DNA from: Rhizobium sp. NZLR1
GTDB taxonomy: Bacteria; Pseudomonadota; Alphaproteobacteria; Rhizobiales; Rhizobiaceae
Assembly: GCF_017357385.1 (NCBI RefSeq)
Contig: NZ_CP071632.1
Span: 3,677,501-3,741,500, forward strand
Direction: 5' to 3'
DNA: 64,000 nt
Part shown: positions 17,806 through 26,840 of the stretch, in pieces
How the letters are laid out: every line of letters starts with the position of its first letter
Numbering within the stretch: the first letter of the stretch is position 1
Translations under genes and position numbers: made by a program
Notes under the pieces: generated by a model
What the model was told of the DNA's origin: nothing
What the model saw: the letters and a program-made list of their open reading frames with translations, nothing else
The model's database searches: none

Positions 17806-19589
17806 ACGCCATCCCTCGCCAGGAACCTGGCGATCTCAACGATCCCGCCATGCGCGCGCGGGCCGTCGCCGCCGCACGCGGTGATGCTCCCTTCGATATG
17901 CTAATTACCGGCGGCCGGCTGCTCGACGCGGTGACGGGCCTGATCCGCGAGGCCGATATCGGCCTCGTTGGCGCCCTGATTGCGAGCGTCCACACCTCGG
18001 CAAGCCGCACGGATGCGGTCGAGATCATCGATGCGGCAGGCGGCATCGCAACACCCGGTCTGATCGACACCCACATGCATGTCGAAAGTTCGATGGTGAC
18101 ACCGGCGGAATATGCGAGCGCCGTGCTGGCGCGCGGCGTCACCACGGTCGTTTGGGATCCGCATGAATTCGCCAATGTCCATGGCCTTGACGGTGTGCGC
18201 TGGGCGATCGAGGCGGCACGCTGCCTGCCGCTGCGCATGATCCTGCTCGCTCCCTCCTGCGTGCCGTCGGCGCCCGGCCTGGAACTTGCCGGTGCCGATT
18301 TCGATGCCTCCGTCATCGCCGAGATACTGCGCTCCTCCGCCGTCGGCGGCGTCGCCGAGGTGATGAACATGCGTGGCGTCATCGACGGCGATCCGCGCAT
18401 GATGGCCATCGTCAATACCGGCCTTGCCTCCGGCAAGCTCGTCTGCGGTCATGCCCGCGGCCTCGAAGGCCCCGACCTCAACGCCTTCATGGCCTCGGGC
18501 ATCACGTCCGACCACGAACTCACTTCCGGCGGCGACCTCGCGGCCAAGCTTGCCGCCGGCCTGACGATCGAGCTGCGCGGATCGCACGACCATCTGCTCC
18601 AGGAATTCGTCGAGGTGCTGAATGGTCTCGGCCACCTGCCCCCGACCGTGACACTCTGCACAGACGACGTCTTTCCCGATGAACTCTACGAAGGCGGCGG
18701 CCTTGACGACGTCGCCCGCCGGATGGTGCGCTACGGAATGAAGCCGGAGTGGGCGATCCGTGCCGCAACCTTCAACGCCGCACAGCGGCTGAAGCGATCC
18801 GATCTCGGCCTCATCGCCCCCGGCCGCCGCGCCGATATCGTGCTCTTCGAGGACCTTACGGAATTCCGGTCGCGGCTGGTCATCTCAAGCGGTCGCGTCG
18901 TCGCCCGCAACGGCAGCATGCAGGTTGACATCCAGCAGCTCGATCCGGCGCCGCTTGAAAATTCGGTGAAGCTCCCGCAATTTGCCGAAGATGATTTCCG
19001 CATTCCGTCGAGCTGCGAGCGCGTCCGTGTCGCCACCATCGACCGCCCGCGTTTCACGCAATGGGGTGAGGCGGAGACAGAGGTCAGAGACGGGTTCGTC
19101 GTACCGCCGGCCGGCAGCGCCATGATCGCCGTCGCCCATCGCCACGGCAAAACCGACGGCACCCCGCGCATCGGCTTCCTCACCGGCTGGGGTGAATGGC
19201 GCGGCGCCTTCTGCACCACCGTCTCGCATGACAGCCACAACCTCACCGTCTTCGGCGGCAATGCGCGCGACATGGCGCTTGCCGCCAACGCCGTCATATC
19301 AGCCGGAGGCGGAATGGCCGTCGCCAAAGACGGAAAGATCGAGGCGCTACTGCCGCTGCCGCTCTCCGGCCTAGTGACCGACGCATCGCTAAAGGACACC
19401 GCTTCGGCCTTTGCCGGCATCCGCAAGGCCATGGAAAAAATCGTCGACTGGAAACCGCCCTATCGGGTCTTCAAGGCCTGCTTCGGCGCAACGCTCGCCT
19501 GCAATGTCGGCCCGCACCAGACGGACCGGGGAATTGCCGATGTGGTGACGGGCGAGCTGCTGGAAAATCCGGTGCTGGAGGTTTTGTAG
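17802..19589 (+). CDS. ade: adenine deaminase
   Basis: This 595-residue amidohydrolase-superfamily enzyme converts adenine to hypoxanthine and ammonia. The metal-binding motif DTHMHVESSM, the segment VVWDPHEFANVHG and the C-terminal adenine-deaminase domain (GRRADIVLFEDL onward) are characteristic, and the length is normal for the family. GTG 17802 overlaps the hydrolase stop by four bases. As the last gene of the LacI operon it completes a nucleoside-to-hypoxanthine route and releases nitrogen. Confidence 0.94.
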   Translation: MNAIPRQEPGDLNDPAMRARAVAAARGDAPFDMLITGGRLLDAVTGLIREADIGLVGALIASVHTSASRTDAVEIIDAAGGIATPGLIDTHMHVESSMVTPAEYASAVLARGVTTVVWDPHEFANVHGLDGVRWAIEAARCLPLRMILLAPSCVPSAPGLELAGADFDASVIAEILRSSAVGGVAEVMNMRGVIDGDPRMMAIVNTGLASGKLVCGHARGLEGPDLNAFMASGITSDHELTSGGDLAAKLAAGLTIELRGSHDHLLQEFVEVLNGLGHLPPTVTLCTDDVFPDELYEGGGLDDVARRMVRYGMKPEWAIRAATFNAAQRLKRSDLGLIAPGRRADIVLFEDLTEFRSRLVISSGRVVARNGSMQVDIQQLDPAPLENSVKLPQFAEDDFRIPSSCERVRVATIDRPRFTQWGEAETEVRDGFVVPPAGSAMIAVAHRHGKTDGTPRIGFLTGWGEWRGAFCTTVSHDSHNLTVFGGNARDMALAANAVISAGGGMAVAKDGKIEALLPLPLSGLVTDASLKDTASAFAGIRKAMEKIVDWKPPYRVFKACFGATLACNVGPHQTDRGIADVVTGELLENPVLEVL

Positions 19590-19634
19590 GGCTCCAGCGA
19601 TTGCACGGTGTGCCGTGCCACCGCAAACGCGGGT

Positions 19635-19678
19635 CTAAAGCGCGTCGGATTAGACTTGATTCATGTGACGCGCTTTAG
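19635..19678. repeat. rhizobial-type palindrome with GCGCGTC arms
   Basis: Arms CTAAAGCGCGTC (19635-19646) and GACGCGCTTTAG (19667-19678) are exact reverse complements around a 20-base AT-rich loop. It lies downstream of ade, before the convergent amidohydrolase gene. A smaller hairpin GCACGG/CCGTGC at 19603-19618 may end ade transcription. Confidence 0.65.
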
Positions 19679-19692
19679 CTCTTTGTTTTTAT

Positions 19693-19737
19693 GCATGTCG
19701 TTATCCCGAAACCGCTGCACACTTCCGGGCGACATGC
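19693..19737. repeat. dispersed palindromic element, copy 1
   Basis: Outer arms GCATGTCG (19693-19700) and CGACATGC (19730-19737) enclose a core reading GAAACCGCTGCACACTTCC. The same core recurs at 24924-24973 and 33957-33999. I recognise this as a common rhizobial intergenic repeat. Confidence 0.7.
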
Positions 19738-19738
19738 G

Positions 19739-20908
19739 TTAAATCCTCAACTCCCGCTCCACTAACGCCACCCAGTAAGCCGCCCCATATCCAAGCGCCC
19801 CATCGTTGAAATCATAAGCTGTGTTGTGATGCAGCGCCCCATCCACTGCTGGCCCGTTGCCGAGCCAGGCGTAACAGCCCGGCGCATTCTGCGCGAAGAA
19901 GGCAAAGTCGTCGCCTGCCGTGGACGGCGGAAAGCTTGTCCGCACCTTCCCGCCGAATACCGAGCCGGCCGCGGCGAGCGCCCGCGCGGTTGCATTCGCA
20001 TCGTTGATAACAGGCGGAATCCGCCGCTCGAATACGTAGTCGACGGCAACCGCGTACATAGCCGCAGTGCCATGCGCCAACCGACCGATCTCGGTCTCCA
20101 GCTGATCGCGTACCTCGGGTGAATAGGCCCGCGCCGTCCCGCCGATCTCCACGATATCGGGAATGACATTCAGCGCCTTCGGGTCACCGGCCTGCAGGGA
20201 ACACGCGCTGACGACGGCCGGCTGCAGCGGATCGACCACCCGTCCGACGATGGTCTGCAGCGATGACAGGAAGGTGCCGGCGGCCGTGATCGGATCGCGG
20301 CCGAGATGCGGCTTGGCGCCGTGGGTGCCGATGCCGCGAAAAGAGATGCGCCAGCTGTCGGAAGAGGCGAGCTGCGGCCCCTCGACCACGGCGATCTGGT
20401 CAATCGCAAGTCCAGGCATGTTATGCAGCCCGTAGACGGCATCGCAGGGGAAAAGTTTGAACAGCCCCTCCTCGACCATGCGCCTTGCCCCGCCTCGCCC
20501 TTCTTCCGCCGGCTGGAAGATGAAATGCACCGTGCCGGAGAAGCCTCGCGTCGCCGCAAGATGCCGCGCGGCACCGAGCAGCATCGCCGTATGACCGTCA
20601 TGGCCGCAGGCATGCATCTTGCCGGGCACCGTCGATCTATAGGGCCGCTCCGCCGTTTCAGGCATGGCGAGCGCATCCATATCGGCCCTGAGCCCGATCC
20701 GGCGCGTGCCGTTGCCGACCTGCAACGTGCCGACCACACCGGTACCGGCCAGCCCGCGATGCACGCCGATGCCAGCCTCTTCGAGAAGTCGCGCGACGAT
20801 ACCGGCAGTGCGCTCCTCCTCGAAACCGAGTTCGGGATGGGCATGCAGATCGCGGCGCAAGGCCGTGAGGAACGGCAGATCGTCCTTGATCCGGGCGGGA
20901 ATGCTCAT
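19739..20908 (-). CDS. M20-family amidohydrolase (hippurate hydrolase/N-acyl amino acid type)
   Basis: This 389-residue zinc amidohydrolase probably removes an acyl group from an N-acyl amino acid or related amide. The metal site HACGHDGHTAML is present, with the family N-terminus LRRDLHAHPELGFEE and the dimerisation insert. It is encoded 92 bases after tctA in the same direction and is probably in that operon, so its substrate may be the compound imported by TctABC. The exact substrate cannot be read from sequence. Confidence 0.88.
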   Translation of the reverse strand: MSIPARIKDDLPFLTALRRDLHAHPELGFEEERTAGIVARLLEEAGIGVHRGLAGTGVVGTLQVGNGTRRIGLRADMDALAMPETAERPYRSTVPGKMHACGHDGHTAMLLGAARHLAATRGFSGTVHFIFQPAEEGRGGARRMVEEGLFKLFPCDAVYGLHNMPGLAIDQIAVVEGPQLASSDSWRISFRGIGTHGAKPHLGRDPITAAGTFLSSLQTIVGRVVDPLQPAVVSACSLQAGDPKALNVIPDIVEIGGTARAYSPEVRDQLETEIGRLAHGTAAMYAVAVDYVFERRIPPVINDANATARALAAAGSVFGGKVRTSFPPSTAGDDFAFFAQNAPGCYAWLGNGPAVDGALHHNTAYDFNDGALGYGAAYWVALVERELRI

Positions 20909-21000
20909 GGGCCTGGAAATCCCTTCATGCGAAACGGGCGCCCAACCGGCGCCCGCGTCAGATCATCCCTTGTTTATCAAACGGTTCGCAAATTCAATCA

Positions 21001-22509
21001 TCAAGTCTCTTCGACGAACACCTCTTCGCGCTTCTTCTTCACGCTTGGCAGGAAGACGATGATAAGCACGGCAAGCGCGATGGCCAGAAGAGTGGCGCTG
21101 ATCGGCCGTGTGACGAAGGTCGTTGGATCGCCGCGCGACAGAATCATCGCACGTCGCAAATTCTCCTCGAGCAGCGGTCCGAGCACGAAGCCGAGCAAAA
21201 GCGGCGCCGGCTCACAGCGAAGCTTTGCCAGCACATAACCGATGAGCCCGAAGAAGGCGACGGCATAGAGGTCATAAACATTGGCGTTGACGCTGTAGAC
21301 CCCGATCGAGCAGAAGGCCATGATGATTGGGAAGAGCACGTAATAAGGCACGGTCAGGAGTTTCACCCAGAGCCCGATCAGTGGCAGGTTGAGGATGACC
21401 AGCATCAGGTTGCCGATCCACATCGAGGCGATGATGCCCCAGAACAGCGCCGGCTGCTCGGTGGCGACGTTCGGGCCTGGCACGATGCCCTGGATGATCA
21501 TCGCGCCGACCATCAGCGCCATGACGGGATTGGCGGGAATGCCGAGCGTCAGCAGCGGAATGAATGAGGTCTGCGCCCCGGCATTATTCGCCGATTCCGG
21601 TCCGGCGACACCGGCAACCGCGCCCTTGCCGAATTCCGCCGGCGTCTTCGAAATCCGCTTTTCCACCGTATAGGAGGCGAAGGAGGCTAGGATCGCGCCG
21701 CCGCCCGGCAGAATGCCGAGCGCCGAGCCGATCACCGTGCCGCGAATAATCGGCGCGATCATCTCCTTGAATTCCTGGCGAGAGGGCAAAAGGCTGGACA
21801 CCTTGGCCATCAGTACCGTGCGTGTCGACTCGCCCTCGAGGTTGCGCAGGATTTCCGCCACCCCGAAGACCCCGACCGCGAGCGCCACAAAGTTCAACCC
21901 GTCCGCATATTCACGGATGCCGAGCGTGAAGCGCGGCGTGCCGGTATAGATGTCGGTGCCGACGAGACCGAGCAGCAGCCCGAGTGCCACCATCGCCAGC
22001 GCCTTGACGACCGAGCCATGCGCGAGAGCAATCGATGAAACGAGGCCGACGATCATCAGCGAGAAATATTCCGCCGAGCCGAATTGCAGCGCGATCGCGG
22101 TCAGCGGCGGCGCGAAGATCGCAACGAGGAAGGTCGAGACCGTGCCAGCGAAGAACGAACCGAGCGCCGCGATCGCAAGCGCTGCCCCCGCCCGTCCCTT
22201 GCGCGCCATCTGGTAACCGTCGATCGCGGTGACGGCGGAGGAGGATTCACCCGGCATGTTGATGAGGATCGCCGTGGTTGAGCCGCCATACTGCGCGCCG
22301 TAATAGATGCCGGCGAGCATGATCAGCGAGGAGACCGGTTCGAGCTGGAAGGTGATAGGCAAGAGCATGGCGATCGTCGCCGTTGCGCCGATGCCGGGCA
22401 GCACGCCGATCAGCGTGCCGAGCAGCACGCCGATCAGGCAGAAGAGCAGGTTTTCCGGAGTGCCGGCTGTCGCAAAACCGAGCGCGAGATTGCTGAAAAG
22501 ATCCATCAT
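21001..22509 (-). CDS. tctA: tripartite tricarboxylate transporter large membrane subunit
   Basis: This 502-residue membrane protein has about twelve helices. The TctA signature glycine/proline motif is near the N-terminus (GTLIGVLPGIGATATIAM) and is repeated in the second half (GSALGILPGGGAILASFAS). It carries carboxylates across the inner membrane using the ion gradient, with TctB and the periplasmic TctC. The start follows AGGAGGCG, six bases after the tctB stop, which shows an operon. Confidence 0.94.
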   Translation of the reverse strand: MMDLFSNLALGFATAGTPENLLFCLIGVLLGTLIGVLPGIGATATIAMLLPITFQLEPVSSLIMLAGIYYGAQYGGSTTAILINMPGESSSAVTAIDGYQMARKGRAGAALAIAALGSFFAGTVSTFLVAIFAPPLTAIALQFGSAEYFSLMIVGLVSSIALAHGSVVKALAMVALGLLLGLVGTDIYTGTPRFTLGIREYADGLNFVALAVGVFGVAEILRNLEGESTRTVLMAKVSSLLPSRQEFKEMIAPIIRGTVIGSALGILPGGGAILASFASYTVEKRISKTPAEFGKGAVAGVAGPESANNAGAQTSFIPLLTLGIPANPVMALMVGAMIIQGIVPGPNVATEQPALFWGIIASMWIGNLMLVILNLPLIGLWVKLLTVPYYVLFPIIMAFCSIGVYSVNANVYDLYAVAFFGLIGYVLAKLRCEPAPLLLGFVLGPLLEENLRRAMILSRGDPTTFVTRPISATLLAIALAVLIIVFLPSVKKKREEVFVEET

Positions 22510-22515
22510 CGCCTC

Positions 22516-22977
22516 CTAGAACCGGACCCAGGGGCCGAAGCGCTCGAACGGCAGCCCGAGCTCGTAGCTGAAGACCGCCACCGAAAAAACCGTCAGCAGC
22601 AGCGAAAGAATGATAGCGAGCAACACATTCATCTTTTGCGATGCGAAGCAGGCGACGAATGCGGTGAAGAACAGCGCCGGCGCAAATCCGAGCCCGCGCA
22701 CCGTCAACCCGAAGAACACCGGCGCCGGCAGGATGAAAAGCATGCCGCGCCAGGCGAAGGGATCGATCGGCTCACCCTCGACCCGGAGGGCCTGAATGAA
22801 GATGACGGCGCCGAGAAGCACGAGCACGCAGGCAAGCACCAGCGGAAAATAACCCGGCCCCATTCGCACTGCCGTGCCGAGGTCGAGCCCCAGCGACTGG
22901 AGGGCGAAGAAGGCGCCGGTCGCGACGAAGAGCGCTCCGCAGATCGCATTGGTGGTATCGAAACTGATGGATTTCAT
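22516..22977 (-). CDS. tctB: tripartite tricarboxylate transporter small membrane subunit
   Basis: This 153-residue protein has four predicted membrane helices and no other domain, typical of TctB. The internal ATG at 22977 (MKSISFDTTNAICGALF) is chosen because it starts just before the first helix and follows an AGGAGACACC ribosome site. It sits between tctC and tctA, although a repeat-filled gap separates it from tctC. Confidence 0.88.
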   Translation of the reverse strand: MKSISFDTTNAICGALFVATGAFFALQSLGLDLGTAVRMGPGYFPLVLACVLVLLGAVIFIQALRVEGEPIDPFAWRGMLFILPAPVFFGLTVRGLGFAPALFFTAFVACFASQKMNVLLAIILSLLLTVFSVAVFSYELGLPFERFGPWVRF

Positions 22978-23044
22978 GGTGTCTCCTGGAGTTGGAGATG
23001 GGGCGTCGTTACTGCAGCAATTACCGCTCATCCGCCTTCCGACA

Positions 23045-23145
23045 CCTTCTCCCCGCAAGCGGAGAGAAGGGGATATGCCGCAAACCTCTCAGCTTTGCCA
23101 CCATTGTAATGGGCAAGTCCCCTCTCCCCGCGTGCGGGCAGAGGA
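23045..23145. repeat. RIME-like mosaic element between tctC and tctB
   Basis: Two large GC palindromes lie about 50 bases apart: CCTTCTCC...AGAGAAGG at 23045-23070 and CCCCTCTCC...GCAGAGG around 23118-23145. The flank GGGTGAGGGGCTCATCCGG is also typical. Paired palindromes of this kind match the rhizobium-specific intergenic mosaic element (RIME) class. It splits the tctC-tctB intergenic region and could act as an mRNA stabiliser for the abundant binding protein. Confidence 0.65.
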
Positions 23146-23189
23146 TTAGGGTGAGGGGCTCATCCGGCATGTCCTGGACGAGACAAGTC

Positions 23190-24173
23190 TCAGTCCGCAT
23201 ATTCGCCGGCAGCCTCGATCACCGGCTTCCAGCGGGCAATCTCGCTTTCGAGCTTGGCCTTCAGCGCAGCCGGCGTCGCATCGGCATCCGAGGATGGCGC
23301 CGTGCCGAGTTCGGCGAAGCGTGCGGCGACATTCGCGTTCTTCAGCGCGACCTGCAGCGACTTCGACAGACGTTCGTTGATCGCGGCCGGCGTGCCCTTC
23401 GGCGTGTAGATGCCGTGCCAGATGCCGACTTCAAAACCCGGAAGGCCGGCTTCGACTGCAGTCGGAACGTCCTTCAGCACGTCGAGGCGGTTGGGCGAGG
23501 TCACGGCATAGGCCTTGATGGTGCCGCCCTGGATCTGCTTCGTCGTGTTGGTCGTCTGGTCGCACATGACGTCGACCTGGCCGCCGAGCAGATCGGTCAT
23601 GGCAGGGCCGGTGCCTTTGTAGGGCACGGTCGTCAGCGGTGTCTGGATGGCGCTCATCAGCATCATACCGCAGAGATGCGAGGCCGCACCGATGCCGGCA
23701 TTGGCGACCGTCACCTTGTCCTTGTTGGCCTTGATGTAATCGATCAACCCCTTGAGGTCTGTCGGCTCCAAGTCCTTGCGTGCGACGATCGTCATCGGCA
23801 CCTCGGTGACGAGGCCCACATAATCGAAGGCGCCGAGCGGGTCATAGGCGAGCTTGCGGTAGAGCGTGGCGCTGGTCGCCATGCCGATATGGTGCAGCAG
23901 GACGGTGTAACCGTCGGGATCGGCACTCGCCACGCGGCCGGCGCCGAGCGTGCCGCCGGCGCCGCCGACATTTTCGACGACGATCTGCTGGCCGAGATCC
24001 TTCGACATGGATTCGGCGACGAGGCGCGCCACGGTGTCCGTCGGGCCGCCGGCCGCAAACGGCACGACCATGGTGATGGTGCGCTCGGGATAGGTCTGCG
24101 CCGAAGCGACGCTGACGAGAAGAGAGACCGCGGCAGCCGCGGTCAGGCCGAGCATGGCCTTCTGGATTTTCAT
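23190..24173 (-). CDS. tctC: tripartite tricarboxylate transporter periplasmic binding protein
   Basis: This 327-residue Bug/TctC-family receptor has a signal peptide (MKIQKAMLGLTAAAAVSLLV, cleaved after ASA). The mature start YPERTITMVVPFAAGGPTDT is the family hallmark, with the two ligand-binding loops. The ATG at 24173 follows GGGAGGAAACG. An upstream in-frame extension is ignored. It captures a carboxylate for TctAB. The DctB/DctD-like two-component genes 1.3 kb upstream may control it, as TctD/TctE do elsewhere. Confidence 0.93.
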   Translation of the reverse strand: MKIQKAMLGLTAAAAVSLLVSVASAQTYPERTITMVVPFAAGGPTDTVARLVAESMSKDLGQQIVVENVGGAGGTLGAGRVASADPDGYTVLLHHIGMATSATLYRKLAYDPLGAFDYVGLVTEVPMTIVARKDLEPTDLKGLIDYIKANKDKVTVANAGIGAASHLCGMMLMSAIQTPLTTVPYKGTGPAMTDLLGGQVDVMCDQTTNTTKQIQGGTIKAYAVTSPNRLDVLKDVPTAVEAGLPGFEVGIWHGIYTPKGTPAAINERLSKSLQVALKNANVAARFAELGTAPSSDADATPAALKAKLESEIARWKPVIEAAGEYAD

Positions 24174-24193
24174 CGTTTCCTCCCTGATGAAAT

Positions 24194-24210
24194 AAGCAAG
24201 CCCGCCGCCG
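24194..24210 (-). promoter_or_regulatory. weak sigma-54-type promoter candidate for tctC
   Basis: On the minus strand the sequence reads CGGCGGCGGGCTTGCTT. The GG and GC dinucleotides are spaced by the required ten bases, with a good TTGCT -12 box but a poor -24 box. It would start transcription about ten bases before the tctC ATG. The nearby NtrC-type activator makes it worth listing, but the match is weak. Confidence 0.25.
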
Positions 24211-24384
24211 CATCCTCCGCGCCGGTTCGGATCACTCATTTGCCGCCAGGAAAAATCGACCTGCAATCATCGCCAACGCTTTCGAAAGACGATTTTGCGA
24301 TAGTGCGATGCGGCATGGGTCCATTTGGAAACAAACGGCCTGCGCAATGGGTGGAAATCCACCCATTGCACCATGACCACCGGC

Positions 24385-24834
24385 TTATTTTTTGGGAGGC
24401 AGCACGACTTCACCGGTCTCGATCAGCGACTTGAGGTTGGAGAGAATGCGTGGCCAGCCGCCGGAAACGGCATCGATGAGCTTGGAGTTCTCGACTGCGA
24501 TGGAATGGGTGACCGTCAACTTGGTGGCCGTATCATTGACCGGCTCGATCTCCATCACGCATTGCGAATAGCCCTCGGCCTTCAGCTCGGGCATGAACTC
24601 GTTCCGCCACTTCAATACGAGCCGTTTCGGCGGATCGCATTCCAGGATCTCGCCGGTGTCGGCGACCGATCCGTCCTCAAACAGAAGCTTCCAGGCAGCG
24701 CCTGCCCTCCACTCGGTGTCGAAATGTGCGCCGAGCCAGAATTTCTTCATGAATTCGGCTGTCGTCAACGCCGCCCAAAGCTGCTCGGGCGTCGTGCGGA
24801 TAAAGGTGACATAGTTGTATGTACTGCCAGCCAT
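24385..24834 (-). CDS. SRPBCC/AHSA1-family protein
   Basis: This 149-residue START-like fold protein shows FIRTTPEQLWAALTTAEFMK at the N-terminus and a C-terminal helix typical of Aha1-like polyketide-cyclase-fold proteins, which bind hydrophobic ligands. The ATG at 24834 follows an AGGGAGTATCATC leader. It lies downstream of an ArsR-type gene on the same strand, a standard ArsR/SRPBCC pair. The ligand and role are unknown. Confidence 0.82.
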   Translation of the reverse strand: MAGSTYNYVTFIRTTPEQLWAALTTAEFMKKFWLGAHFDTEWRAGAAWKLLFEDGSVADTGEILECDPPKRLVLKWRNEFMPELKAEGYSQCVMEIEPVNDTATKLTVTHSIAVENSKLIDAVSGGWPRILSNLKSLIETGEVVLPPKK

Positions 24835-24923
24835 GATGATACTCCCTTGTGGCCAGGACAAGAACAGGATGATTCTAGGCCGGGTCGGCCTAAAATCTGA
24901 ATCCTGCTCTCAATTAGATAGTT

Positions 24924-24973
24924 AGAGCATGATGTCGTCCGAAAACCGCTCACACTTTTCGGCATCGTGGTCT
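24924..24973. repeat. dispersed palindromic element, copy 2
   Basis: The imperfect palindrome opens with AGAGCATGATG and closes with GCATCGTGGTCT, around the core CCGAAAACCGCTCACACTTT. The core is shared with 19693-19737 and 33957-33999. It lies between the ArsR and SRPBCC genes, so it separates what would otherwise be a compact pair. Confidence 0.7.
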
Positions 24974-25001
24974 AAGTACTCCCGATGGCCAGGCCGCGGA
25001 T

Positions 25002-25343
25002 CTAGTTGCCGCCCTTGCCTTCGAGGGTCTTCTTCAGATCGGCGAGCGCATTCAGCTGCTGCCGCTCGAATTTGTTGATCCAGCGTTGCGCGATCTCGTT
25101 GATCGGCACGGGATTAATGAAATGCAGCTTCTCCCGACCTTGGCGCTGCGACGAAACGAGGCTCGCCTCCTCCAGGATCGCGACATGTTTGGCCACTGCC
25201 TGGCGCGTCATGGCGAGCCCTTGGCAGAGCTCGGCCAGCGTCTGGCCGCTTCTGGCATGCAGCCGGTCGAGCAATTGCCGCCGGCTCGCATCCGCCAGAG
25301 CCCGAAAAACCGCATCGTCATCCATGTCTTTATACGGAACCAT
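25002..25343 (-). CDS. ArsR-family winged-helix repressor
   Basis: This 113-residue protein has a central winged helix (LAELCQGLAMTRQAVAKHVA) and a C-terminal helix with KFERQQLNALADL. No metal-binding ELCV motif is visible, so it is likely of the metal-independent type that partners with SRPBCC proteins. The ATG at 25343 is directly next to two overlapping inverted repeats (25345-25386), suggesting self-repression. An alternative start at 25325 is possible. Confidence 0.85.
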   Translation of the reverse strand: MVPYKDMDDDAVFRALADASRRQLLDRLHARSGQTLAELCQGLAMTRQAVAKHVAILEEASLVSSQRQGREKLHFINPVPINEIAQRWINKFERQQLNALADLKKTLEGKGGN

Positions 25344-25344
25344 C

Positions 25345-25386
25345 TGGTTGCCTGTTATTGTTTATAGGCAACCAAACAGTTGCCTG
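25345..25386. promoter_or_regulatory. operator-like inverted repeats before the ArsR gene
   Basis: TGGTTGCCT (25345-25353) pairs with AGGCAACCA (25366-25374). The second arm then forms GCAAC...GTTGC with 25378-25382, giving three spaced copies of the TTGCCT/AGGCAA half-site. They lie immediately upstream of the start codon, as expected for autoregulation. Confidence 0.6.
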
Positions 25387-25481
25387 TCAAGCGGCGATTT
25401 ATCGATTGCGAACCACCCGCCGACGCTGGACAGTGAAATTGAAATCGGGAAACCTCGTCCGGCAACCACGCCGCGCTCGGC

Positions 25482-26840
25482 TCAAGGCTCGCGCTGGACT
25501 TCGCCGGATATCTCCGTCGCCAACAGCTTCTTGTCGAGCCCGTATTTCTGCATCTTCTCGTAGAGAGTCTTCCGCGAGATGCTGAGCGATTCATAAACAG
25601 GTCTCAGGCTTCCGCCATGAGCAACGAGAGCGCTGGCGATCACGCCGCGCTCGAATTCGGCGACGCGCTCGGCCAGCCCCACCGCCTCGCCCGCCTGCCG
25701 CCCACCGCCATCGAGGCCGAGCACCAGACGATCGGCGGCATTTCTCAATTCGCGCACATTGCCCGGCCAGTCGCGCTGGGCGATGTCGGCGATCACATCA
25801 GGCAGCACGACCATCTCGTCGCGGCCGTAGCGAGCAGCTGCCTCCCGCACCAGCTGCAGGAAGAGCAGCGGAACATCCGCCCGCCGCTGCGACAGTGATG
25901 GCACATGCAGCGTCGCGACATTCAGCCGATAGAAGAGGTCGGCCCGGAAGCGTCCGGCCGCCACCTCCGCCTCCAAGTCGACCTTGCTCGTGGCGATGAA
26001 GCGTACGTCAAGCGCCACGACCTCGTTCGAGCCCAGCCGCGAAATCACCCGCTCCTGCAGCACCCGCAGGAACTTCGCCTGCAGGTCGATGGGCATCGAG
26101 CCGATCTCGTCAAGCAGGATCGTGCCACCGCGCCCGTGTTCGAATTTTCCGTAACGCGGCCTCACCGCGCCCGGAAAGGCCCCCACCTCATGGCCGAAAA
26201 GCTCACTCTCGATCAGGTTCGCCGGCAGCGCGGCACAATTGATAGCGATGAACGGCCGGCTCGCCCTGGCGCTGATATCATGGAGCGCCCGCGCCACCAC
26301 CTCCTTGCCGGCCCCGGTCTCGCCGACGATAAGGGTATCGGCATCGGTCGCCCCGATCGCGCGAATGCGGTAGCGCAGATCCACGATCACCTGCGTGCGC
26401 CCCGGCAGCCGCGCCTCGATATCGTCGCGCTTGCCGGCGACCGCCTTCAGCAGCCGGTTTTCGAGCACGAGGCCGCGCCGCTCCATCGCCCGGCGGATGA
26501 CGCCGGCGAGCATCTCGGGGGTGAACGGCTTCTCGATGAAATCATAGGCGCCTTCGCGCATCGCTTTCACCGCAAGCTGAACGTCGCCGTGGCCGGTGAC
26601 GAGAATGACCGGCACCTCTGGGTCGAGTTCGCGGATCTTCTGCATCAGCGTCATGCCGTCCATGCCGGGCATGCGGATATCGCTGACGACGACGCCGGGA
26701 AAGCTGTAGCCGATCAGCTCCAGCACATGATCGCCGTTCGAAAAGGTCTCGACACTAAAGCCGGAAAGCTCCAGCGCCTGCGCTGTCGAGCGGCGCAGTT
26801 CCTCCTCATCGTCGACCAAAAGGATCTTCGCATCGTTCAT
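25482..26840 (-). CDS. sigma-54-dependent response regulator, DctD-like
   Basis: This 452-residue regulator has an N-terminal receiver domain (LLVDDEEELR; phospho-acceptor Asp in VVSDIRMPGMDG), a central AAA+ domain (Walker A GETGAGKE, Walker B ILLDEIGSM) and a C-terminal Fis-type helix-turn-helix (LSISRKTLYEKMQKYG). The sigma-54 contact loop reads GAFPGA instead of the usual GAFTGA. It overlaps the sensor kinase gene. DctD regulates dicarboxylate uptake, but no dctA is present here and the nearby tctCBA operon is a plausible target. Confidence 0.9.
   Translation of the reverse strand: MNDAKILLVDDEEELRRSTAQALELSGFSVETFSNGDHVLELIGYSFPGVVVSDIRMPGMDGMTLMQKIRELDPEVPVILVTGHGDVQLAVKAMREGAYDFIEKPFTPEMLAGVIRRAMERRGLVLENRLLKAVAGKRDDIEARLPGRTQVIVDLRYRIRAIGATDADTLIVGETGAGKEVVARALHDISARASRPFIAINCAALPANLIESELFGHEVGAFPGAVRPRYGKFEHGRGGTILLDEIGSMPIDLQAKFLRVLQERVISRLGSNEVVALDVRFIATSKVDLEAEVAAGRFRADLFYRLNVATLHVPSLSQRRADVPLLFLQLVREAAARYGRDEMVVLPDVIADIAQRDWPGNVRELRNAADRLVLGLDGGGRQAGEAVGLAERVAEFERGVIASALVAHGGSLRPVYESLSISRKTLYEKMQKYGLDKKLLATEISGEVQREP

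Noticed and set aside
24240..24300. A second sigma-54-like match upstream of tctC (TTGGC...TTGCA)
   Set aside because: The GG and GC dinucleotides are only eight bases apart instead of ten.
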